Source: Cyanobacteriota bacterium SRBZ.bins.94.201705
GTDB lineage: Bacteria; Cyanobacteriota; Cyanobacteriia; Cyanobacteriales; Cyanobacteriaceae
Length of the DNA stretch: 64,000 bases
Direction of reading: 5' to 3'
Assembly (NCBI GenBank): GCA_030549855.1
Contig: JAUQQP010000039.1
Span: 1 to 64,000 of the forward strand
In this document: piece by piece, positions 17,194 to 26,093 of the stretch
Layout: every line of letters begins with the position of its first letter
Numbering within the stretch: position 1 is the first letter of the stretch
Program-made: the position numbers and the translations under genes
The notes under the pieces: model-generated
Told to the model about the DNA's origin: nothing
What the model saw: the letters and a program-made list of their open reading frames with translations, nothing else
Database searches by the model: none

Positions 17194-18183
17194 ATGATGC
17201 GCATTTTAGCTATTGTACCGGGCGGAATTAGAGATCAAATTCTTTTTTTTCCAACCCTGGAGTCACTGAAGAAAAAATATCCAAAGGCTGCTATAGATGT
17301 GATTGTAGAGCCGAGGAGCAAAAACAGCTATACTATCTGTCCATACGTGCAAGAGGTGTTGGTATTCGATTTTCAGGATCAAAATGGCCTAGCAGACTAT
17401 CTTAACCTACTGGGGATGATCAAAGATAGGGAATATGAATTGGCTATCACCCTGGAGGATGACTGGATTATCAGCTTTTTATTGTGGCTGGATGGTATTC
17501 CTACTCGTGTCGGCTATAAAAGCAAAACCTCCTGGTTTCTCAATTGTACTGTGCCTAAAAAAACAGAACAATACCTCCCCTACACGTATCATGACCTATT
17601 AAAACCACTTCACATCACTACTCCTTGTCCACCCCTAAGCATCCATATACCCCAAGAAGACATAAATTGGGCTACTGCGGAAAAAAACCGTCTTAATCTA
17701 AAGGACGGCAACTATATTCTAATCCATGGGGGGGCCAGTGTGGTAACCGCTTCCCAGGGAATCAATAAAATCTACCCTGTGCCTAAATGGCAGCGTATTA
17801 TTGATGAAACTCAAAAAATACAAGCCATACCGGTAGTGTTACTGTGTGGCCCGGATGATGTAGACTGGACTAAGGAATTAATAAGCCTCTGTCCACAGGT
17901 AAAGGTGGTAGCACCCCCCTCCATCGGCAAACTAGCGGCTATAATAGGTGGGGCAAAACTGATGGTATGCACCGACAGTGCCCCTATGCAATTGGCTATA
18001 GCCCAGAAAGTGCCTACTATAGGCCTGTTTGGCCCTACCCAAGCCTCTCAACTAATACCCCCGGGGTGTGACTATGCAGTGGGGATACAGTCCCTCAGCC
18101 AGGACATAACTGACATTGTACCAGATCAAATCCTGGAAAAAATCCGACAGTTTTTGACACCCCAGGAGGCAGTTAGGGGATAA
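17194..18183 (+). CDS. Glycosyltransferase family 9 (heptosyltransferase-like)
   Basis: 329 aa, ATG at 17194 with AAAGGATA before it. GT9 enzymes add ADP-heptose or related sugars to lipopolysaccharide core. Seen: N-terminal MRILAIVPGGIRDQILFFPT (acceptor-side Rossmann domain), YILIHGGAS near 180, and the C-terminal nucleotide-sugar part with MVCTDSAPMQLAIAQKVPTI and GLFGPTQ near 250-280. The donor sugar cannot be read from the sequence. The last 11 nt overlap the end of the convergent dehydrogenase gene. Confidence 0.8.
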   Translation: MMRILAIVPGGIRDQILFFPTLESLKKKYPKAAIDVIVEPRSKNSYTICPYVQEVLVFDFQDQNGLADYLNLLGMIKDREYELAITLEDDWIISFLLWLDGIPTRVGYKSKTSWFLNCTVPKKTEQYLPYTYHDLLKPLHITTPCPPLSIHIPQEDINWATAEKNRLNLKDGNYILIHGGASVVTASQGINKIYPVPKWQRIIDETQKIQAIPVVLLCGPDDVDWTKELISLCPQVKVVAPPSIGKLAAIIGGAKLMVCTDSAPMQLAIAQKVPTIGLFGPTQASQLIPPGCDYAVGIQSLSQDITDIVPDQILEKIRQFLTPQEAVRG

Positions 18184-19186
18184 CTAAGGCTATTTTACCA
18201 GTCACAGAACCCTCCTCAATCATCTGATGGGCAAGGGCAACTTTTTCCAGGGGGAAGGTGTGTGACAGATGGATACTCAGTTTCCCCTCATCAAACCAAC
18301 GGGCACATTGTTCTAATATACTACATTGGTGTTGGAGGGCAGCCGCTAAATTCATCAATGCCGGTGTCAGCATCAATTCCAGACTAATACGCAGATTGCG
18401 GTTGCGGGCGGTTTTTAAGCTGCCTAGGCTAAAATCTGGTTCTAAAATAGTTACCAAGTCTCCATACACCCTTACCGCCTCACAGGTGTCAAAAAAGGTT
18501 TTACCTCCCACCGTATCAAACCCTACATCTACCCCCTCTCCCCTTGTCCATTCCATAATGGCCTTGACGAAATTCTGTTGGCGGTATAGAATGGGATAAT
18601 CGGCACCAAGTTTCCTCACTAGTCTTTCCTTGTCGGGATTGCTGACAGTGGTGGCTACTTCTGCGCCTCTCAGCTTGGCCAGTTGAATAGCCACATGTCC
18701 CACCCCCCCGGCACCAGCGTGGATTAACACCTTTTGTCCCGATTTTAGCTCAACCCTATCATAAAGGGACTCCCAGGCGGTAATTAGTACCAACGGTGCC
18801 GCCGCTGCTTCTTCAAATGACAGGGATTTGGGTTTGTGAGCCACGTAATCTTGTTCCACTACGGCATATTGGGCATAGTTGCCGCTATTGGCCTTCCCTA
18901 AGCCTCCCTGACAGAAGTATACCTCGTCTCCCACTTTAAACTTTGTCACATCTTGACCTACTGCTTCTACTACACCAGCCCCATCACATCCCAATACCGC
19001 CGGTGTAGTCTCTTCGGGATAAAAAGTGCCTCTGCGGCGGATTTTGGTATCAATGGGGTTAACTCCGGCTGCCTTCAGACGCACTAGTATCTGGGTTGGT
19101 GATTCTATTTCTGGGCGTGGGATTTCTCTTAATTCCAATACTCCTACGTCTCCTGGTTTTGTCATTACCACTGCCTGCATTTTCAT
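18173..19186 (-). CDS. Zinc-type alcohol dehydrogenase-like / quinone oxidoreductase family
   Basis: 337 aa. I chose the ATG at 19186: AAGGAGGG lies 8 nt upstream; an in-frame start at 19207 would place that site inside the gene. MDR superfamily, NAD(P)H-dependent: GroES-like fold at the N-terminus (AAGVNPIDTKIRRR), then the Rossmann motif HAGAGGVGHVAIQLAKL (about 158-174), and a C-terminal FPLEKVALAHQMIEEGSVTGK. Catalytic-zinc cysteines are not seen, which favours a quinone reductase or enoyl reductase over a zinc alcohol dehydrogenase. Substrate unknown. Confidence 0.8.
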   Translation of the reverse strand: MKMQAVVMTKPGDVGVLELREIPRPEIESPTQILVRLKAAGVNPIDTKIRRRGTFYPEETTPAVLGCDGAGVVEAVGQDVTKFKVGDEVYFCQGGLGKANSGNYAQYAVVEQDYVAHKPKSLSFEEAAAAPLVLITAWESLYDRVELKSGQKVLIHAGAGGVGHVAIQLAKLRGAEVATTVSNPDKERLVRKLGADYPILYRQQNFVKAIMEWTRGEGVDVGFDTVGGKTFFDTCEAVRVYGDLVTILEPDFSLGSLKTARNRNLRISLELMLTPALMNLAAALQHQCSILEQCARWFDEGKLSIHLSHTFPLEKVALAHQMIEEGSVTGKIALVIP

Positions 19187-19383
19187 TGTTTCATCCCTCC
19201 TTTCCACTCCATGTCTTTCTTTCTTTATAGCCTATCTTCTCATTTTATTTTCAAGGATAAAAAAAAGGGCATCCTTCCCTTAGTCTTTCAGGAAAGGCCT
19301 ACTCTTACTCCCTCTTTTAAACCTCTAATTTACTTTTGGCTTTTCTCCTTGAATTATAGACGAGGGGAAATTATAGGTTTTTG

Positions 19384-20211
19384 TTATTTCTCCTCTAAAA
19401 CTGGGGCCAATTTAATGTTTTTTGCTAAACCTAAAAAAGCCAAAAATTTTATAGTCAACCAGGTAATATCAATCTCCCACCACTTAAAACCATGACGGGC
19501 AGAATATTGAAAAGCATGGTGATTATTATGCCAACCCTCCCCGAAGGCTAACAAGGCTACCCACCAACAATTGCGAGAATTGTCATTAGATTCGTAGCTT
19601 TTATAGCCAAATTTATGAGTAGCACTATTAACAAACCAAGTTACGTGAAATACCCAAACTAAACGGAAGAAAATTCCCCAAACAACTAATGGCCATCCTC
19701 CCCACCAGTATAATATTAAACCTAACACCACCTGAATGGGAATAAAATACTTCTCACAGAAAACATAAAAGGGATCATTTTGAATATCTTTAGTATACTG
19801 GGGAATGAGTTTATTGGCAGGATTGTCCACTAACATCCAACCTACGTGACTCCACCAAAAACCTTTGTTAGAATCATGAGGGTCTCCTGGATGATCGGAA
19901 TACTTATGGTGAACTCTATGTAATCCTACCCAAGAAATAGGACCACCCTGACAAGCTAGTGTACCACAAAAGACCAAAAAATATTCCAACCATTTTGGTG
20001 TTTCAAAACTGCGGTGAGACACCAAACGATGGTATCCTAAGGTAATACCTATACAACCCGTTAGCCAGTATAAAAATGCGGCTACAGCTACTGCCTGCCA
20101 ACTAAAATTACTTGGTAGCAACACCAGTAAGGCTGCCAAGTGAAGGCTACCCAGGTAGATAATAATATGCCATGCTGGTGCTGGTTTTTCTATGTTTGTT
20201 CCTACTGTCAT
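19384..20211 (-). CDS. desC: Acyl-lipid delta-9 fatty acid desaturase
   Basis: 275 aa from the ATG at 20211 (a TTG four codons upstream is less likely). A membrane di-iron desaturase that puts the first double bond into fatty acids of thylakoid and plasma-membrane lipids. The three histidine boxes are intact: HRLVSH, HRVHH and HNNHH, plus the fourth conserved site NSATH, and four hydrophobic segments in two pairs. The length and sequence fit cyanobacterial DesC. Transcribed alone. Confidence 0.92.
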   Translation of the reverse strand: MTVGTNIEKPAPAWHIIIYLGSLHLAALLVLLPSNFSWQAVAVAAFLYWLTGCIGITLGYHRLVSHRSFETPKWLEYFLVFCGTLACQGGPISWVGLHRVHHKYSDHPGDPHDSNKGFWWSHVGWMLVDNPANKLIPQYTKDIQNDPFYVFCEKYFIPIQVVLGLILYWWGGWPLVVWGIFFRLVWVFHVTWFVNSATHKFGYKSYESNDNSRNCWWVALLAFGEGWHNNHHAFQYSARHGFKWWEIDITWLTIKFLAFLGLAKNIKLAPVLEEK

Positions 20212-20359
20212 CTCTAACGCCAAATCCTAAAACAACAACCGAAAATCAATTTTATCAGAGCAAGGGCTCTCAGATTCCAACAAAAAGCTGGTATAATTGC
20301 CAGTATTTTCCTCTTCCAATCCTCTTTTTCCTTCTTATTTAGGTATCTGCCGGCTGAAA

Positions 20360-21658
20360 ATGGAAAACGAATCCCTCCTGGCAATTCTTGAAACAAAACT
20401 AAACAACTCCCATCTAAACTCCCTAACCGTTATTGACTGGCTAAACGACCCACAGTGGAGAGATGATTGGGAGAATAAAGACTTGACAGACTATCTTCCT
20501 CGCCATTTAATCATCCCTCACAACAATTACATCTTATCACAAATAGTGGAAGTGGCCCAGGAGAAAAAATGGCGGTTATTACCCCTTGGCAATGGCACAA
20601 AGTTAGACTGGGGAAAGTTACCAGAAAAGGCAGATATATTGGTAAGCACTTCCAGACTCAACCAAATAGTAGAATATTTACAAGAGGACTTAGTGATAAC
20701 CGTACAGTCTGGGGTAAAATTAAAAGACTTACAACAATTTTTAGCACCCTTTGGCCAATTTTTGCCCGTCGACCCTTATAATCCTCAAAAGGCAACCATC
20801 GGCGGGATTGTGGCTACTGCTAATACCGGCAGCTGGCGACAACGTTATGGGGGGGTAAGAGACTTGGTGTTGGGAATCTCTTTTATCCGCAGTGATGGCA
20901 AGGAAGCTAAGGCGGGTGGCAAAGTGGTAAAAAATGTTGCCGGTTATGACTTGATGAAACTGTTTACTGGCTCCTATGGTAACCTGGGAATTATAACTCA
21001 AGTCACCTTCCGTCTCTATCCCCTGCCAGAAGCCTCTAAAACCCTGTTTGTTACCGGTGACGAGGAAGGCATCCGCCGTATACAAAAAACCGTCTTATTG
21101 TCAGGATTAACCCCTACAGCAGCAGATATAGTCTCCTCTCTTCTAGTTGACAGTCTAGATTTACCCAAAGGTTTAGGATTAGCCATCCGTTTCCAAAGCA
21201 TCCCCGAAAGTGTTAAACAACAGGCAGAAAGAGTCAAACAGTGGGGGGAAGAAATTAACTTGTCTGTCACCGGTTTTGAGGGAGAGACAGAAACCTTACT
21301 CTGGCAACAGTTACAGCAGAAAAGTTATCTGGGGGTGGAAAGTCAGAGAATCTGTTGTAAAATCGGCATCAAACCCAGTGAAATAGTTAAATTTTTCTCC
21401 CAGTGGCAAGGGTATGGTTTAGTGAATATAAGTGGCGGCATAGGATATATCTCCCTGCCACAGGAGACAACCATTAGCCAAATCAAACAACTACGACAAT
21501 TCTGTGAAGACAACGGTGGTTTTCTAACTATCCTCTCCGCCAAAGCCTCCCTTAAACAACAAATAGACTGCTGGGGATATGTGGGTAACAGTCTTCCCCT
21601 CCAGCAGAGGCTAAAGTCAGAATTCGACACCGCTGGTATTTTTGTCAACCGCCTTTGA
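20360..21658 (+). CDS. FAD-binding oxidoreductase, glycolate oxidase GlcE-like
   Basis: 432 aa from the ATG at 20360; the open frame also starts at a TTG at 20297 without a ribosome-binding site. PCMH-type FAD domain: LPLGNGTKLDWG, VDPYNPQKATIGGIVATAN (about 130-148), GGVRDLVLGISFIRSDG and KNVAGYDLMKLFTGSYGNLG. These are typical of GlcE, the FAD-binding subunit of glycolate oxidase. A GlcD-like subunit is encoded 41 kb away at 61393-62847. Together they could oxidise glycolate from photorespiration. Symbol withheld because related lactate and glycolate oxidases share this domain. Confidence 0.8.
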   Translation: MENESLLAILETKLNNSHLNSLTVIDWLNDPQWRDDWENKDLTDYLPRHLIIPHNNYILSQIVEVAQEKKWRLLPLGNGTKLDWGKLPEKADILVSTSRLNQIVEYLQEDLVITVQSGVKLKDLQQFLAPFGQFLPVDPYNPQKATIGGIVATANTGSWRQRYGGVRDLVLGISFIRSDGKEAKAGGKVVKNVAGYDLMKLFTGSYGNLGIITQVTFRLYPLPEASKTLFVTGDEEGIRRIQKTVLLSGLTPTAADIVSSLLVDSLDLPKGLGLAIRFQSIPESVKQQAERVKQWGEEINLSVTGFEGETETLLWQQLQQKSYLGVESQRICCKIGIKPSEIVKFFSQWQGYGLVNISGGIGYISLPQETTISQIKQLRQFCEDNGGFLTILSAKASLKQQIDCWGYVGNSLPLQQRLKSEFDTAGIFVNRL

Positions 21659-22050
21659 CTGCTGCCAAGACGAGATGGCAAAGGAGTTTTCCCAATACCT
21701 TGGCCCCCCTAACACTAGGGTAGTGTACAATTTTCCTAGAATCACGTCTACATGTGTCTATGACAAATCTAAGTCTATCCCCCTTTCTTTTTCCTCTATC
21801 CCCACTTGTTTTCTTTGGGATTTTGTCTGGCTTACCCCCTACCCCCTATTGTTAGTATATCACCCTCTCTCCCTTCGTTGGCAGAGGCGCCTGTGACTGT
21901 GAAAACTACTGACTATAAAAACTACTATAGACTGTAAAAACGGCTATAAAGACAAAACACACATCCCGGTGAGGTGTGGCTAGACTTTGTGAATACAGTT
22001 ATCATGGGGAAAACTTGTTTTATTTCCTAACAGTTTGACTGAAAAAACCC
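21659..22050. other. Intergenic region with a short tandem repeat
   Basis: 392 bp upstream of the MFS gene. The open frame reading in from 21642 is pyrimidine-rich and has no features of a protein. A repeat at 21895-21945 is listed separately. Nothing else recognised. Confidence 0.4.
21895..21945. repeat. Imperfect 16-bp repeat, three copies
   Basis: GACTGTGAAAACTACT (21895), GACTATAAAAACTACT (21911) and GACTGTAAAAACGGCT (21930); the first two are contiguous and the third follows after 3 bp. About 100 bp upstream of the MFS gene, so it could be leader or promoter sequence. Confidence 0.55.
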
Positions 22051-23256
22051 ATGAAACTCACTGGGAAAAGTGCATTTACCCTAGTCCTCTTATTTGGCAT
22101 TATAAGCCTACTGGGGGATATTATCTACGAGGGGGCCAGAAGTGTCAATGGTCAATATTTAAACATTCTTGGTGTATCCGCCTTTACAGTCGGTTTTGTG
22201 GTAGGCATAGGAGAATTCCTTGGTTATTTTGTCAGGCTGTTTTCGGGTTACATCGCCGATAGAATTAGCTCCTATTGGTTTTTTGTTATTCTAGGTTATG
22301 GACTGTTAATATCAGTGCCCCTATTGGCTACTTCCGATTTTTGGGGGGTAGCCTCTCTTCTTATTATACTGGAAAGAATAGGCAAGGGTTTGAGGAGTCC
22401 CGCCAAAGACACACTAGTATCCCATGGTACTAAAAATATCGGCACCGGCTTAGGTTTTGGTATTCTAGAATTTATAGACCAAATTGGTGCAGTTGTAGGG
22501 CCATTGCTTTTTACTCTTCTTTTTATTTCCCTTCAAACCCCCCAAAAAACGGCTGCTGACTACCAAAAAGGATATGCCTTATTTTGGATTCCCTTTATCC
22601 TCCTTATTTTGGTTTTGTTATTCACTTTCTTTAGGTTTAAAACCCTAGATAAATTTCAGGGAGAGACTGCCGATAAAGGTTATTCAAATATCCCAAAAGT
22701 TTTCTGGAAGTTTTCCGCCTTTACCTTTATATCTACCCTAGGGTTTGTCAACTTTGCTTTGATAGGTTATCACATAAAGTCTAACCAAATTCTTCCCGAT
22801 AGCTACATACCATTTCTGTATGCAGTGGCAATGATAGTTGATGCTATTTTTGGGATAATACTAGGCCGTCTGTATGACAGTTTAAAACCACAGAATCGCC
22901 ATGTATACATCTTTATGACGCTTCCTATCTTGACAGCAATAACCGTAGGTTTGGCCTTCTCAAAAAGTGTTATCCTGATATTTTTCGCCATAGGCTTATG
23001 GGGCATCATAATGGGGGCTCATGAGACTATAATGAAGGCCATAGTGTCAGATATAACCCCCATCTCAACCCGTGGCACCAGCTTTGGTATTTTTCACACT
23101 ATCTACGGCTTAGCCACTTTTTTGGGTGGGGTGTTAGCCGGTTTTCTCTATGACATTTCCCTAGGGTTAATGATAGGGGTATTGGTATTGATTGAGTCTT
23201 TGGCTACGGCTGTTTTCTTTGTTTTTAAAATGCCACTTTATCCTCAAAATAGGTAG
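22051..23256 (+). CDS. Major facilitator superfamily transporter
   Basis: 401 aa with about 11-12 transmembrane helices. MFS features: a first-half loop with GYIADRISS (about 68-76) in place of the G-x-x-x-D-R motif, RIGKGLRSPAKDTLVS (about 110-125), and the equivalent second-half loop GRLYDSLKPQNRH. Secondary transport driven by an ion gradient; the substrate cannot be inferred. ERIGKGLRSPAKD is typical of a widespread bacterial MFS subgroup annotated only as MFS transporter. No gene partner: the next 1.7 kb is empty. Confidence 0.8.
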   Translation: MKLTGKSAFTLVLLFGIISLLGDIIYEGARSVNGQYLNILGVSAFTVGFVVGIGEFLGYFVRLFSGYIADRISSYWFFVILGYGLLISVPLLATSDFWGVASLLIILERIGKGLRSPAKDTLVSHGTKNIGTGLGFGILEFIDQIGAVVGPLLFTLLFISLQTPQKTAADYQKGYALFWIPFILLILVLLFTFFRFKTLDKFQGETADKGYSNIPKVFWKFSAFTFISTLGFVNFALIGYHIKSNQILPDSYIPFLYAVAMIVDAIFGIILGRLYDSLKPQNRHVYIFMTLPILTAITVGLAFSKSVILIFFAIGLWGIIMGAHETIMKAIVSDITPISTRGTSFGIFHTIYGLATFLGGVLAGFLYDISLGLMIGVLVLIESLATAVFFVFKMPLYPQNR

Positions 23257-24950
23257 TCAATTTGCCTTGGGATTAACGCGGAGTATAGCTTCCGACAAAA
23301 TCATTCCCCTATGGCTAAGAAAAACTCAATAAAAAGAAGAGATTATCCCTCGATATGGGGAAAAAATAGATATAAAATTTACAACTGAATAGCCTGTTAT
23401 ATTAATTGGGTAAAACAACAGGGTTCAAACTAATACCGTCAGGGGATTATACATCATATTTAGAGTATTTTACCCTAGATGCAAACAGGATTGTGGCTAT
23501 GAGTTACCATTAATATCTTGAGGAATGTTCTAACCGCGACTCAGGAAATAGAATAACTACTGATGCCCTTCCGGCTTTCGGCAATAGGGCCAAATCCGCC
23601 ATTTGAATCTATAATTTTTATGCTGAATAGAAGAGACAGAAAAACTAAACTAGCCTTATAATGATAATGCCCAGCTTAGGAATAGGGCTGAAAGACTAAG
23701 ACAAAAATTGTCGTTATTATTCCTGACAAGTGAACAAAATCCATATTATCAGTTAAGCCATGCTTCCAAGTGTACAACATTCCGTGAAATACCCACATCT
23801 AAACAACAAACAACCCTCGTATTTTTAGCCCTTTTGATGAGGTCTGGATTCTTCTAGGTATCTTGATAATAATCTATGCTACATTTTGCCTAATTTATTA
23901 TACTGTTAAAGTGCTCCTGGATTTTGTCTACAATCCTTAGTCTGGTAAAATAGTTAGGATATATCATACAATTAAGCCGCGGAAAAATAGTAATTTTTGT
24001 AATTGGATAAACCGGGCCAGGTAAGCCCTAAGATATAGGCAATGTTTTCCGGATAAGTTTCAGAAAAAAATGGTTGGCAAAAACGAGGATATAAAATAGG
24101 GTAAAGGTGGGTTGAATAACATTTCAATTACAGGCTTTCAGTGCTAAATTTGCATGACGCGGAAGGATATGCCAGGCAGACAGTTATAACCTCTATTTGT
24201 CGCCAATAATCTCCATTATTTTGTTGATTTAAAACTACCTTAAGGCATCTTTTTAGCAGTAAAAAATGGTAAACTTTACCTAGGTTATAAGAAGGAGGAA
24301 GAAGCTGGCTAACTTCTGTCTAACCCCCGGTTTTTATTTGGTAGTAAACCCCAATTATGATAGCCGAAATGACCCCGTCTGGCTAGGGGGGGTTAGGACT
24401 ATCTTCCGATTCTAATCCCCCACCTTTTCTTTTCCCCCACCTTACCTTTTTCTTGACCTCTTCTCATTTTCGGAGCGCCATTTCTTATTTTACCCTTCCT
24501 CTCCCGCCGTTATTATTAGTTTTTGTTATAAATTGCCGAATTGCGGCCTTTTTTCTGACCCCAAAATCCTTTTTTTCTTTTTCCTAGACCCCCTTTTTAC
24601 ACACACACCTTCCCCATCTTGATCAAATTGTATCATAAAATTCTATACTACACCGTAATTATTCATGAATCTTTACATTATAATGTAAATAATTATTAAG
24701 TTCAAGCAGAAAAGTGAGGACAGGGAGTATAATGGTAGATAGAATGGGGTGGGTGTGTGTGTTTTAAAAACGGTTTTAGGGGAAAAAACAAAGGGGTAAA
24801 ACCCTGAAAAGAACGCCGCCTTTTTGTGAAGTATAAATTTAAATTATAGCAGCATAACCATTGCAAAAAGGGGGGAGGGAGGCGGGGAGGTAAGGGCTAC
24901 AAGTGTAATTGGAGATTTCCCCCCTGAGACAATATATCCCCAAACCTGCC
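23257..24950. other. 1.7-kb gene desert
   Basis: No open frame of 60 codons or more on either strand. A stop-free + strand stretch at 23803-23940 encodes a hydrophobic segment ending in stop (about ILLGILIIIYATFCLIYYT) but has no start codon; it could be the tail of a decayed gene. Small palindromes lie at 24268-24280 (GGTAAAcTTTACC), 24661-24670 and 24672-24689. About 24400-24620 is pyrimidine-rich on the + strand. No tmRNA, RNase P RNA, intron domain or tRNA was recognised. Confidence 0.6.
24661..24689. promoter_or_regulatory. Adjacent perfect palindromes, possible operator
   Basis: ATTCATGAAT (24661-24670) is a perfect 10-bp palindrome; one base later TTTACATTATAATGTAAA (24672-24689) is a perfect 18-bp palindrome. 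Dyads of this size often bind homodimeric regulators. No gene begins nearby on either strand, so the target, if any, would be an unannotated transcript or the 3' region of the tauE operon. Confidence 0.35.
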
Positions 24951-25733
24951 TTATCGGGCGATTAAAACGAAAACGGCAACGGCCAAAACAAAGTATCCGA
25001 AAGCCTTTTGGAGGGATTTAGCCTGTATTTTCTTGGCAAGGTTAGCCCCAAAGACAATGCCGCCACTGGCAGCAAGGGAAAAAGAAATCATAATTGTCCA
25101 GTTTAAGGCTACCTGATTCCAGTAACCAAGAAAGCCACTGAAGGCATTAGTGGCAATGATGAGAAGAGAGGTGCCTACCGCCTCCTTCATGGGGATGCCA
25201 CCAATCAACACCAAGGAGGGAATAATTAAAAAGCCACCACCAACCCCCACAAATCCAGTGAGAATACCTACACCTAACCCCTGAAAAATTGTTAAGATTA
25301 TCTTTGTTGCCAGAGGAGGGGGTTTGTCAGGGGAGGCAGTTGGTGTATCGGCATTGTCAGGTTTCTGGGAATTGCTTTTCTTGATCATAAAAAAACTGGC
25401 TAACGCCATGACAATGCCAAAACACACCATTTGAATGGTGTCGGTGATGAAGGGGAGTTTGCTAAGTTTTGCCCCTAAAAAAGCACCCACCATGGCAGGA
25501 GGGATAAAGGTTATTGCCACTGGTAGGTTGACATTGCCCTGTTGCCAATGGGGAATTACCCCCACCACGCTGACAATGCCTACTATAAAAAGACTCATGG
25601 CGATTGCCTCCTTGGCTGTAACCCCCACTACATATTTAAGGATAGGCACAGCCAAAATGGAGCCACCGCCACCGATTAACCCCAGACTCAAACCAACAAG
25701 AATGGCAAGGAGTAAGGCAAAAGTATAACGCAT
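24951..25733 (-). CDS. Sulfite exporter TauE/SafE family protein
   Basis: 260 aa with seven to eight helices in two related halves: GLSLGLIGGGGSILAVPIL near the N-terminus and GVGILTGFVGVGGGFLIIPS in the second half, both followed by (K/V)EA(I/V)(A/G)xSL. These are the family's paired motifs. Members export sulfite or sulfoacetate, or take up related anions. It is the last gene of a three-gene operon with a rhodanese (9 nt gap) and an ETHE1-like persulfide dioxygenase, which supports removal of the sulfite produced by persulfide oxidation. Confidence 0.85.
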   Translation of the reverse strand: MRYTFALLLAILVGLSLGLIGGGGSILAVPILKYVVGVTAKEAIAMSLFIVGIVSVVGVIPHWQQGNVNLPVAITFIPPAMVGAFLGAKLSKLPFITDTIQMVCFGIVMALASFFMIKKSNSQKPDNADTPTASPDKPPPLATKIILTIFQGLGVGILTGFVGVGGGFLIIPSLVLIGGIPMKEAVGTSLLIIATNAFSGFLGYWNQVALNWTIMISFSLAASGGIVFGANLAKKIQAKSLQKAFGYFVLAVAVFVLIAR

Positions 25734-25742
25734 GATTATTGT

Positions 25743-26078
25743 TTATTCTACTGGAAGGTTAGCCTCCTGCCAGGCTATTATCCCCCCTTGTAGGTCAAAT
25801 ACACACTGTTTACCAAGAGAAACTAGTTTTTCTGCCACTTGACGGGAACGTCTGCCAGAGCGACAATAAAGCACTAGATTCTCCCATTCTAACAGTTGTT
25901 TCATGTCCGAGTCACTGAGGGTAGATGAGGGTTTGAGAATGGCACCAGGTATATGTGCCTGTTGATACTCCGACAACTCCCTCACATCTACCAGAGTCAC
26001 CGACTCGGTAGCCAGTTTTTGTTGCAACTGTTGGGGGGAGATGGCGATTATCTTCTCTGTTATTGTAAAAGATGTCAT
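25743..26078 (-). CDS. Single-domain rhodanese (sulfurtransferase)
   Basis: 111 aa, one rhodanese domain. VDVRELSEYQQAHIPGA (30-46) is the conserved N-terminal motif and the active-site loop is CRSGRR with C72 as the persulfide-carrying cysteine; DLQGGIIAWQ near 95-104 is the C-terminal signature. It transfers sulfane sulfur between persulfide and acceptor such as glutathione or sulfite. Middle gene of the operon between ETHE1-like and TauE genes. Confidence 0.9.
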   Translation of the reverse strand: MTSFTITEKIIAISPQQLQQKLATESVTLVDVRELSEYQQAHIPGAILKPSSTLSDSDMKQLLEWENLVLYCRSGRRSRQVAEKLVSLGKQCVFDLQGGIIAWQEANLPVE

Positions 26079-26093
26079 GACCGTCCACTCCCT

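Noticed and set aside
21642-21896. 84-codon open frame after the GlcE-like gene
   Set aside because: It begins inside the upstream gene's 3' end in another frame, is Ser/Leu/Pro-rich and has no conserved feature.
23803-23940. Hydrophobic reading frame ending in TAG
   Set aside because: No start codon within the stop-free stretch; kept only as a possible decayed gene tail, not called as CDS.
24268-24280. GGTAAAcTTTACC as an operator
   Set aside because: A 6-bp half-site dyad of AT-rich sequence is common by chance and no gene begins there.
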